64,000 bases of DNA from Paenibacillus camelliae (GTDB lineage: Bacteria; Bacillota; Bacilli; Paenibacillales; Paenibacillaceae). The stretch covers positions 62,001-126,000 of the forward strand of contig NZ_JAMBNY010000002.1 of assembly GCF_023715345.1 (NCBI RefSeq), written 5' to 3'. The notes beneath the pieces were generated by a model. That model had not been told where the DNA came from and made no database searches. It was given only the letters and a program-made list of their open reading frames with translations. Positions 56,656-64,000 of the stretch are shown piece after piece. How positions within the stretch are numbered: the stretch's first letter is position 1; each line of letters starts with the position of its first letter. A program made the translations under genes and the position numbers.

Positions 56656-57006
56656 GCTAACATATTTACACTATAAACATAAAACTGTAGTTTTAGCAAA
56701 CGTATTCTAATAATGATACGCTTAATTGCACCTGCTATGATTCTCATCAGGCATTCGAAATGCGAACACACATTCTACTATAGAAGGCTCTTTTTTGCAA
56801 GTTACGCAAGGTTCGCTTCGTATGTAAGCCAGTTTCGGATATGGCGAGGATCCAATTGCTATTAGTCCTGTTCCATTGGCTGGTTCAAGCTAGCACTATT
56901 GCAAAAAAGAAAACATGGCAAAGAAGCAAGTGCATGAGCTACTTACTGCCTTCTCACACTACTTGCTTCTCTTGATCATCATATATTACAACGCATTAGC
57001 TTTAAC
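56656..57006. other. Intergenic region between parE and the M14 gene
   Basis: No ORF is supported. The right part holds an inverted repeat (AGAAGCAAGT near 56,923 and ACTTGCTTCT near 56,963) that could end the M14 gene's transcript but lacks a clean T-run. The left part is AT-rich and holds nothing I can name. Confidence 0.5.
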
Positions 57007-58203
57007 TCAGCTATAGGCGCTCTTCATCGCTTCAATAATAATAACATTTGCAGCACGTGATACAGACTGGAACTGTGACAGTGGTAATGGGTTTTGGCCT
57101 AGACCCAATTCAATGGTGAAACCTGGACGGCGCCAGTCCTGGATAAACCAATCCTTATAGCCTGCTGTACTGTTTACATAACGGATTGCACGGTAGCCGC
57201 TCGCCTGTGCCATTCGAGTTGCATAAATCTCAGACTCTGGCGGCTCCAAGCCCTCAAAGCCCCAATAAATTTCCTCGCCCTGTGTATGCAGCGCGAGAAC
57301 ACGATTAAAGCTACGCTCTCGCGTGAGCTGTGCGATCGCTTGAACCTCAGGCTCGGTAAGTGGAGCTGTTCCCGAAAAGTCTCTTGGCGCAGGCTCTTGT
57401 GGCCCTTTCACAGCATCCACCTCCCATAAAGCAGGAAATTGCTTATTCAAGTCAACGCCGCGTATGTTGGCTTTCCAGCCGGTAAAGTCGGTTGATCCGT
57501 TATTAATTCTAAGCACCTCTGAGCGGAAAGGCTCCTCCCATGGCGCCCCGTTTATGGCCAAATTAACTCCATCAGGATTAACCATCGGCACAAAGGACAT
57601 CGTATTCATGGCATAGAGCGGAAACATAAACTGACCCTCAAGCGGGGTGCTATTCGTGACTGCCAGCATATAATCATTAATAAATGTCATTAATGCTCCT
57701 GTCGTGATCCATTCATTGGCATGAATCGCCGCATTTACATGAATCTCAGTTGGACCATTACCTACTCGTAGCTCGATAATATCTCTCCCCATTACACTTT
57801 TTCCAATAGTATGTGTGGAAAGATTAGGATAAATTCTGCGCAGCGTTTCCATATCCTGAAGCAGCTGCTCATATGTGTAATTTTTCTCTCCATTGATCAC
57901 TCGACTTGTTACACGGCTTGGAAGTACAATCTTCGTACCGATTTGCAGCTGCTCGCTTTCCAAGGTAGGGTTGCTTTGCAATAGCAAATGTAACGATATA
58001 TTGTTGCGTTTAGCAATTTGCCAAAGCGTATCCCCTGCTACAACCGTATATTCATTCCACGTATAGCCTGGTATATTGACCAGATCACCTACCTGTAATG
58101 TCGAGCCAAGTGAAGGATTACTATCTAATATTAGCTGCAAGGGGACATCAAACATTACACTAAAGCCCCACAGCGTATCGCCAGGACGTACGGCAATTTG
58201 CAT
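57007..58203 (-). CDS. LysM-M14 endopeptidase (gamma-D-glutamyl-meso-diaminopimelate peptidase type)
   Basis: 398 residues from ATG 58203. Two LysM domains (res ~1-46 with DTLWGFSVMF; res ~50-97 with GDTLWQIAKRNN) bind peptidoglycan. The M14 zinc carboxypeptidase domain (res ~105-398) shows His161 and Glu164 in NAAIHANEWIT, the third zinc His in VLALHTQGEE, and a catalytic Glu in TIELGLGQNP. No signal peptide is seen, as in the spore enzyme ENP1/YqgT of Bacilli, so it may act on the cortex or recycled wall peptides. GAGGGTG precedes the ATG. Confidence 0.88.
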   Translation of the reverse strand: MQIAVRPGDTLWGFSVMFDVPLQLILDSNPSLGSTLQVGDLVNIPGYTWNEYTVVAGDTLWQIAKRNNISLHLLLQSNPTLESEQLQIGTKIVLPSRVTSRVINGEKNYTYEQLLQDMETLRRIYPNLSTHTIGKSVMGRDIIELRVGNGPTEIHVNAAIHANEWITTGALMTFINDYMLAVTNSTPLEGQFMFPLYAMNTMSFVPMVNPDGVNLAINGAPWEEPFRSEVLRINNGSTDFTGWKANIRGVDLNKQFPALWEVDAVKGPQEPAPRDFSGTAPLTEPEVQAIAQLTRERSFNRVLALHTQGEEIYWGFEGLEPPESEIYATRMAQASGYRAIRYVNSTAGYKDWFIQDWRRPGFTIELGLGQNPLPLSQFQSVSRAANVIIIEAMKSAYS

Positions 58204-58331
58204 CGTAATCACCCTCTCATAGCTTTCTCCACTAGTAGCCTATGACAAATGCCTATAAAACGTTCCTATAATATACGCAGTACAACAACGGCGCTCACGC
58301 TTAAACACATTGAAAAACAGCAATGAAGACG

Positions 58332-58361
58332 AAAAAAGCCGACTTTCCTAAGTTAACCGGC
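58332..58361 (-). terminator. Terminator after the YqkE-like gene
   Basis: Minus strand GCCGG pairs with TCGGC around an A/T-rich loop, followed by TTTTTTC. Lies about 65 nt past the YqkE-like stop. Confidence 0.65.
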
Positions 58362-58424
58362 ATCTTTCGCTCAAGTATTCCTTAGAAAAATCGACTTCCT
58401 TAACGCGCTCTATACGTTTATTGC

Positions 58425-58709
58425 TTATTTGTACTTGCTCCAGTTTGGATCGGAGTTCTCGAGCAAATAGTTAAAGTCATTCTCCAATCGTTTTCGTTCC
58501 GCTCTCTCTGCTTCAGCCTTGCGAGCCGCTTCCTCTTCCCTGCGCTGCTTCTCATTCTGCTCCATAGCCTCACTTTGTGCCTTAAGCTTCGCGAGTGTAT
58601 CAGCATTTAACAGCTCTTTCAGACTAGCTCCAGAAGCTACCGTATCCTGACTTGCAGGCCGTGCAGCCTTTGTTCGCTGCTGTGACATCTTCTTTTGCTT
58701 CTTACCCAT
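58425..58709 (-). CDS. YqkE family protein (DUF3886)
   Basis: 94 residues. ASLKELLNADTLAKLKAQSE, a strongly charged Glu/Lys/Arg coiled coil (res 45-75) and the end NDFNYLLENSDPNWSKYK are the YqkE/DUF3886 pattern. Role unknown. Ribosome site AAGGTGAGAAA. Lies 12 nt after purT on the same strand and may share its transcript. Confidence 0.85.
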   Translation of the reverse strand: MGKKQKKMSQQRTKAARPASQDTVASGASLKELLNADTLAKLKAQSEAMEQNEKQRREEEAARKAEAERAERKRLENDFNYLLENSDPNWSKYK

Positions 58710-58721
58710 TTTCTCACCTTC

Positions 58722-59900
58722 TTATAATTCCTCTATCGATAGACTTGACGCTGCACGACTTGCCAGACTCCGTGCCTCTTCCACTGTACCTGCTGACGAT
58801 AAAGCTACAGCCATCCTACGGCCAATCTTCGTCTCAGGTTTACCAAATACACGAACAGTTGTATTTGGAATAGACATCGCTTCCTCTAATCCACCGATTG
58901 CGAATTGCTTCAGCTCTGCATCAGATTTTAATGTATGCGTCGCTGCAGGCGTTAGCAAACGAATCGTAGGGATTGGTAGTCCCAAAATCGCACGAACATG
59001 AAGCGCAAACTGTGACCAATCCTGTGAAGCCATCGTGACCATCCCTGTATCATGCGGACGAGGCGATACTTCACTGAACAGTACACCATTCTTCGTTAGA
59101 AATAGCTCCACACCATAAATTCCATAGCCACCCAGCTCATCCGTTATGCTACGTGCGATATGCTCTGCTTGCTCAATCTGCACTTCACTCATCGCATGAG
59201 GCTGCCAAGATTCGATATAATCTCCGTCACGTTGAATATGGCCGATCGGATGGCAGAAGCTTGTGCCTGACACAGAACGAACGGTAAGTAGTGTAATCTC
59301 CGATTCAAACTCAACAAAGCCTTCCACGATGACACGACCCTTTTGCGTACGACCGCCTTCCATCGCATACGTCCAGCAAGCAGCGATCTCATCCTCGTTG
59401 TGGCAGATGCTTTGACCTTTACCAGATGAGCTCATTAATGGCTTAATGACGCATGGAAAGCCAAGCTTATGTGCAGCGGTTCGCAGCTCATCGAGTGAAT
59501 CAGCAAAGGCATATGGTGCAGTTGGCAAGTCTAGTTTTTCTGCTGCTAACCTGCGTATTCCTTCACGATCCATTGTAAGTCTAGCTGCTCTAGCAGTAGG
59601 CACAACATGGAAGCCCTCTGCTTCAAGCTCAAGCAAAGTCTCTGTTGCAATGGCTTCGATCTCTGGAACGATATAGTCGGGCCGTTCCTGTTCAATTATC
59701 GCTCGAATAGCAGCCCCATCCTGCATATTCGTAACATAATGACGATGCGCCACCTGCATCGCAGGAGCATGCTCATAACGATCTACAGCTATCGTCTCAA
59801 TGCCGAGACGCTGTGCTTCGAGTATTACTTCCTTGCCAAGCTCTCCTGAGCCTAGTAGCAGCATTTTTTTGGCATGCTGTGAGTACGGTGCACCATACAT
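58722..59900 (-). CDS. purT: Formate-dependent phosphoribosylglycinamide formyltransferase (PurT)
   Basis: 392 residues. N-terminal [23 protein letters not shown]-grasp motifs [16 protein letters not shown] and [20 protein letters not shown], and the C-terminal [20 protein letters not shown] are full-length PurT. It makes formyl-GAR from GAR, formate and ATP, a folate-independent step of purine synthesis. AAGGAGG precedes the ATG; it stands apart from a pur operon. Confidence 0.93.
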   Translation of the reverse strand: MYGAPYSQHAKKMLLLGSGELGKEVILEAQRLGIETIAVDRYEHAPAMQVAHRHYVTNMQDGAAIRAIIEQERPDYIVPEIEAIATETLLELEAEGFHVVPTARAARLTMDREGIRRLAAEKLDLPTAPYAFADSLDELRTAAHKLGFPCVIKPLMSSSGKGQSICHNEDEIAACWTYAMEGGRTQKGRVIVEGFVEFESEITLLTVRSVSGTSFCHPIGHIQRDGDYIESWQPHAMSEVQIEQAEHIARSITDELGGYGIYGVELFLTKNGVLFSEVSPRPHDTGMVTMASQDWSQFALHVRAILGLPIPTIRLLTPAATHTLKSDAELKQFAIGGLEEAMSIPNTTVRVFGKPETKIGRRMAVALSSAGTVEEARSLASRAASSLSIEEL

Positions 59901-59979
59901 AAGAAAAGAACCTCCTTGGAATCATCGACCTCATCGGTCATTATTCTTCCATTATTGAGGTTCTTCTCTTAAAAATCAA

Positions 59980-61806
59980 CTATACAAATCGATACTGCGC
60001 TTTAATTAAGCCGTGATAGACGCCTTGCTCCGCCATCAATTGCTCATGGTTGCCCTGCTCAACGATTCGTCCGTGATCGAGCACAATAATATCGTCAGCG
60101 TGTCTAATCGTTGATAGACGATGTGCAATCATAAACGATGTACGTCCTTTTAGCAGCACCTTAAGCGCTTCTTGAATCTTTAACTCCGTATCGGTGTCAA
60201 TGCTTGCTGTTGCTTCATCTAGAATGAGTATCTTTGGATTCGACAGCAGCGCACGAGCGAAGGATAGAAGCTGCCGCTCACCCATTGACAGTACGTTACC
60301 ACGCTCTTCGACCTGCGTATCGTATCCGTCCGGTAGATTCATAATGAAGTCATGTGCATTAACCGCCTTCGCCACACTTACAATTTCATCATGCGTTGCA
60401 TCAAGCTTACCATAGCGAATGTTGTCGCGAATCGTACCTGAGAATATGAATGTATCCTGCATCACGAGTCCAACCTGCTTACGCAAGCTTTCTAATGATA
60501 CATCTCGAATATCCATGCCATCTATTAATACGCGGCCCTGAACAGGGTCATAGAAGCGACATAGCAAATTGATAATCGTACTTTTACCCGAGCCTGTATG
60601 ACCGACTAATGCAATAGATTGACCTGCTTTTACATTAATCGAAATGTTTTTCAATGCTGGACGATTCGGCTCATATTCGAACACAATGTTCTCGAAGGAT
60701 ACATCTCCGCGAATCTCAGGAAGTGGCTTAGCGTCATCCTTCTCAGATACCGTCGGCTTCTCATCGATAAATTCAAAGATACGTTCAGAGGAAGCCATCG
60801 CGATCAACAGCTGCGAATAAAGCTGGCCTAAACGGTTAATTGGCTCCCAAAAATGCGCCATATAGGTAGAGTATGCGACGAGCAAGCCGACAGAAAACAG
60901 TCCTACACTAATTAAATACGAGCCGTACCAGTACAAGATACATGCACCAAGTGCTGCCGTTACCTCAATGATCGGACCAAAGCTTTGGTTCATCGCCGAT
61001 GCTCTATTCCAAGACTTGAGGTTAGAATCATTCATCTGCTCAAAAAACTTAATATTGCTTTTTTCCTGTACAAAGGCTTGTGTTACCTTCATCCCTTGAA
61101 TACTTTCATTCAAATGAGAGTTAATCCGAGAGTTTTTCATACGTACGTCCTGCCATGCAAAGCGAATTTTTTTGCGCAAGGAGGTAGAAACGAAAAACAT
61201 AATCGGTACAGTAACCATAACCGCTAAACCTAGCTTAAAGTTCATCACTAGCAGGATAACGATAATTCCCGCGAGCTGAATAATATCCATTAGCAAGTTA
61301 ACAACACCGTTAGTGAACAGATCCTGCAATGCATTTACGTCGTTCGTCACACGTACGAGCACTGAGCCTGCTGGGCGCTTATCAAAAAAGCGGAAGCTTA
61401 GCTTTTGAATATGTGTAAAAATATGACTGCGGATGCTTAATAGTACCTTTTGACCAATAATATTCGAATGCTTAATGCGATATTGGTTCGCGAACATTTG
61501 AATAATATACATACCTAGCATTGTCGCTCCCAGCAGCCACAGCGTAGACTTCTCTCCAGTTCCATCAACCGGATGGATAATATTATCGATTGCATAATAG
61601 ATTAACAGAGGTACACCGAGCCTTGTTAGCGTTCCAATCAACATCATAATAAGAACTGGAATTAGCTCGCGATTATGAGGCTTCAAGTAAGTGTAAAGCC
61701 TACGCATTTGCTGCCAGTTAAAGCTTTTTTCTATCGCATCATCATCGGTGTAGACGAAGCGATCACGTTTTGTTGTTTCATTCGCTGCTGTTTTATTCGT
61801 TGCCAA
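59980..61806 (-). CDS. Heterodimeric ABC exporter subunit with active ATP site residues
   Basis: 608 residues from TTG 61806 with GGGGGTGAG upstream. Six-helix membrane domain (res ~45-330), then the ATPase: Walker A GHTGSGKST, a variant signature LSMGERQ, and Walker B ILILDEAT with catalytic Glu. The partner gene lies 13 nt upstream. It matches YfiC/TM288-type multidrug exporters. The variant LSMGE belongs to the composite site with the partner's degenerate Walker B. Confidence 0.92.
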   Translation of the reverse strand: MATNKTAANETTKRDRFVYTDDDAIEKSFNWQQMRRLYTYLKPHNRELIPVLIMMLIGTLTRLGVPLLIYYAIDNIIHPVDGTGEKSTLWLLGATMLGMYIIQMFANQYRIKHSNIIGQKVLLSIRSHIFTHIQKLSFRFFDKRPAGSVLVRVTNDVNALQDLFTNGVVNLLMDIIQLAGIIVILLVMNFKLGLAVMVTVPIMFFVSTSLRKKIRFAWQDVRMKNSRINSHLNESIQGMKVTQAFVQEKSNIKFFEQMNDSNLKSWNRASAMNQSFGPIIEVTAALGACILYWYGSYLISVGLFSVGLLVAYSTYMAHFWEPINRLGQLYSQLLIAMASSERIFEFIDEKPTVSEKDDAKPLPEIRGDVSFENIVFEYEPNRPALKNISINVKAGQSIALVGHTGSGKSTIINLLCRFYDPVQGRVLIDGMDIRDVSLESLRKQVGLVMQDTFIFSGTIRDNIRYGKLDATHDEIVSVAKAVNAHDFIMNLPDGYDTQVEERGNVLSMGERQLLSFARALLSNPKILILDEATASIDTDTELKIQEALKVLLKGRTSFMIAHRLSTIRHADDIIVLDHGRIVEQGNHEQLMAEQGVYHGLIKAQYRFV

Positions 61807-61819
61807 GATCTCTCACCCC

Positions 61820-63586
61820 CTATTCCTGATTGCCTGCTGCAAGCTCAAGCTCGCCAGGAAAATCTGCATATTGAATTTGATACGTTTCACGGTATGGACC
61901 AGGCAGGTGCACGAGCTGGTCATGTGTTCCACGCTGAACAATATTACCTTCTTCAAGCACGATAATCTCATCAGCGAATCGCAGCGAGGAGATACGATGT
62001 GCAATAATAAACGTCGTTCTACCTGCCATTAATTGCTTGAAGCCTGCTTGAATCTCATGCTCTGTCTCCATATCAACAGCACTTGTTGCATCGTCGAGAA
62101 TAAGAATTTTAGGATTTTTAATAAACGCGCGTGCAATAGCAATACGTTGCTTCTGGCCGCCGGACAATCCCATGCCTCGCTCGCCGACTACTGTATCATA
62201 GCCAAGTGGCATCTCCATAATGAAATCATGTGCTTTGGCTAGCCTTGCTGCTTCCTCAATCTGCTCCTGCGTCACACCCGAGATTCCGTAAGCAATATTA
62301 TCGCGAATCGTTGCAGAGAACAGGAAGGTCTCCTGGAACACTGGTGCGATAATGGAGCGCAAGCTATGCACATCAAGGTGTTTAACATCAATACCATCGA
62401 TAGTAATTGATCCCTGCTTCACATCGTAAGCGCGCATCAGCAATTGTATAATTGTCGATTTCCCTGCTCCTGTTGCCCCAAGTAATCCTATAACCGTGCC
62501 GGCAGGCGCGTGAATGTTAATATCCTTAATTGCTGGTTTTTTATCAGGGTAATTGAAGGTTACTTGGTTAAAGGATACATCGCCTCTTGCTGTTCTTGGA
62601 TCTAAAACGACAGCATTGGACTCACTTTTAATGTTAATCGGCTCGTTAAGTAGTGTTAACACGCGTTCACTTGATGCTTTAAACTGTGTGTAGTTGTTAA
62701 TATGGAACCCTAGTCCCCATAAAGGACCGATAATGTACCATATCAAGCTAAAAAACGCTACAAAGTTGCCTAGTGACAATTCTTTATTGATAACTAAAAT
62801 GCCACCGACAATAAACAACACAATAACACAAAGGTTCGCAGCCGTTTCCATCGCTGGGAAAAATTTTGCCCACTTAGAGGAAGCCTCAATCTGATTCGTT
62901 CTGAATTGCTCGCTTCGTTCAGTAAATTTATGAACCTCATAGTCCTCTTGCGCATATGATTTTACTGTGCGAACGCCTGTAATATTTTCTTGCACAGCAG
63001 TCGTTAAATTACTCATTGCTTTACGCATCTCACGGAAGATCGGATGAATCTGTCCCTCAAAGCGAAACGCTAATAGTAATAGCAGCGGTATCGGCAGCAG
63101 CGTGATGAGTGTAAGCTTCCAATTCATCATAATCATTGCCGTGCCGCCAAGCACAACCATGAATAGTACATTCAAGAGCTGTGCAAAACCAAAGCCAATG
63201 AAATTTCGAATCGCTTCCAAATCTGCAGTTAAACGAGACATCAAATCTCCCGTTTTCGCTTTATCATAATATTGGAAAGATAACGTATTCAATTTCTCAT
63301 ACAGCGTGTTTCTCATTTTCGTTGCAACTCGGTTACCTAATCTGCCGCCGCAAAATCCGTGTAAAAATTGATTAATTGCCTTCAAGCAGACGACCCCAAC
63401 AACCAAAAGTGAGATAGGTGCTACCAACTCGAAATTGCTAGGCATAATTACATTGTCGATCAAATAACTTACCAGGTAAGGCTGAACCAGTCCAATTCCA
63501 GTTGCAAGTACAAGAAAAAGTATTGCTCCGACAATAAACTTTTTCTCTGGTGCATAGAATCGCTTCAGCTGCCTAAATATTTCCAA
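61820..63586 (-). CDS. Heterodimeric ABC exporter subunit with degenerate ATP site
   Basis: 588 residues from TTG 63586, 9 nt after GAGGAG; GTG 63595 is the alternative. Membrane domain res ~15-310; ATPase with Walker A GATGAGKST, normal signature LSGGQKQR, but Walker B ends in LDDAT, with Asp in place of the catalytic Glu. This is the TM287/YfiB-type partner, where one of two sites does not turn over. Drug or lipid export is the expected role; substrate unknown. Confidence 0.92.
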   Translation of the reverse strand: MEIFRQLKRFYAPEKKFIVGAILFLVLATGIGLVQPYLVSYLIDNVIMPSNFELVAPISLLVVGVVCLKAINQFLHGFCGGRLGNRVATKMRNTLYEKLNTLSFQYYDKAKTGDLMSRLTADLEAIRNFIGFGFAQLLNVLFMVVLGGTAMIMMNWKLTLITLLPIPLLLLLAFRFEGQIHPIFREMRKAMSNLTTAVQENITGVRTVKSYAQEDYEVHKFTERSEQFRTNQIEASSKWAKFFPAMETAANLCVIVLFIVGGILVINKELSLGNFVAFFSLIWYIIGPLWGLGFHINNYTQFKASSERVLTLLNEPINIKSESNAVVLDPRTARGDVSFNQVTFNYPDKKPAIKDINIHAPAGTVIGLLGATGAGKSTIIQLLMRAYDVKQGSITIDGIDVKHLDVHSLRSIIAPVFQETFLFSATIRDNIAYGISGVTQEQIEEAARLAKAHDFIMEMPLGYDTVVGERGMGLSGGQKQRIAIARAFIKNPKILILDDATSAVDMETEHEIQAGFKQLMAGRTTFIIAHRISSLRFADEIIVLEEGNIVQRGTHDQLVHLPGPYRETYQIQYADFPGELELAAGNQE

Positions 63587-63793
63587 AACGGTCACTCCTC
63601 ACTTATTTTAGATATGAAGAATCTTATCAACTCGCTTGTTGTTGAGCAAACATCAATATAATGTAAATCTTTATTTTTTTACGGTTATTGTGGCAAATCA
63701 ATGAACTAACCTCCCCTTTACTCTCAAATGATGGCATTCATTCGGCTTTATGTTCAAATTACTCCATTTTTGCACGTTTTCACACAAAAAGGC

Positions 63794-63835
63794 AAAAAAA
63801 AAGCTGCTATTTTCGATATCGAAAGATAGCAGCTT
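63794..63835 (-). terminator. Terminator after the partial gene at the right edge
   Basis: Minus strand AAGCTGCTAT pairs perfectly with ATAGCAGCTT, the stem continuing with TCGATATCGA, followed by a nine-T tract. Confidence 0.9.
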
Positions 63836-63866
63836 CATCACGAACTCAGATCAATTATCTCGAAAG

Positions 63867-64000
63867 TTAATCAATCAAGCTCCATTGCTTAATTTTCTTA
63901 TTTACAACCTCAAGCTTGCTTACATAGGATTCATCCTCAAGCAGCAGAAGCTGTTGCTTGCCATACTGAGTGATGCTGTGACCAAGCCTATCCAGCTGAG
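63867..64000 (-). CDS. C-terminus of an unidentified helical protein, runs off window
   Basis: About 44 C-terminal residues are visible, ending KIKQWSLID before TAA. The stretch is rich in Leu, Lys and Gln and would form one long helix. A strong terminator follows. Too little remains to name it. Confidence 0.6.
   Translation of the reverse strand, partial: QLDRLGHSITQYGKQQLLLLEDESYVSKLEVVNKKIKQWSLID

Overview
The window is a low-to-moderate GC chromosome segment of a spore-forming Firmicute. It most resembles Paenibacillaceae: it has a CotS/YheCD/UDP-glucuronate spore-coat cluster, parE-parC, YqkE, a YqkB-like Fe-S protein, YxcD, an M32 carboxypeptidase, and many TTG/GTG starts with strong GGAGG ribosome sites. 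Roughly the first 24.6 kb is the right part of an integrated temperate phage; the rest is host chromosome.

Prophage (1 to about 24,625; the left end lies outside the window). The late genes are all on the minus strand, read from terminase leftward. The head module is of lambda type: Nu1, A, W, portal B, ClpP-like protease C with a nested scaffold start, decoration D, capsid E, a connector and a Z-like protein. The tail module is of P2 type and contractile: sheath FI, tube FII, E with a programmed -1 frameshift to E+E', tape measure T, X, D, V, U, W, J, I and the start of a fibre. Lysis, replication and repressor genes are not in view. Upstream of terminase is an AT-rich accessory zone (19.0-22.3 kb) of small units that mostly carry their own terminators. 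It holds two tandem paralogues of the putative abortive-infection (putAbiC-like) membrane family with duplicated promoter and leader sequence, small unknown genes, a probable small RNA with a near-consensus promoter, and a five-copy 11-bp tandem repeat. Next to it, 22.3-22.9 kb is an ORF-free, highly structured stretch. It is best read as a large structured RNA of about 575 nt on the minus strand, ending in a tRNA-like minihelix. A small HTH gene and a large serine integrase sit at the right end, and the integration has cut a host substrate-binding lipoprotein gene.

Host region. 25-31 kb: M32 carboxypeptidase, Fe-S protein, DUF309, a secreted glycine-rich protein with YxcD, and a GH18 protein with six N-terminal repeats. 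31-33.6 kb: a PadR regulator with an ABC transporter and matching putative operators. 33.8-45.3 kb: a spore-coat polysaccharide cluster with an ATP-grasp YheCD protein, YtcB/YtcA-type sugar-nucleotide enzymes, several glycosyltransferases, a CotS kinase-like protein, a divergently transcribed GT4-GT2 fusion with a sigma-K-like promoter, and a nucleotidyltransferase. 45.5-51.8 kb: TetR with a perfect palindromic operator, RNA-modification enzymes, CapA-like protein, a DUF4825 lipoprotein, and an MFS transporter with MarR. 52-64 kb: parC/parE, a LysM-M14 endopeptidase, YqkE, PurT, and a heterodimeric ABC exporter with one degenerate ATP site.

All family assignments come from reading the proteins by eye; no database search was possible.
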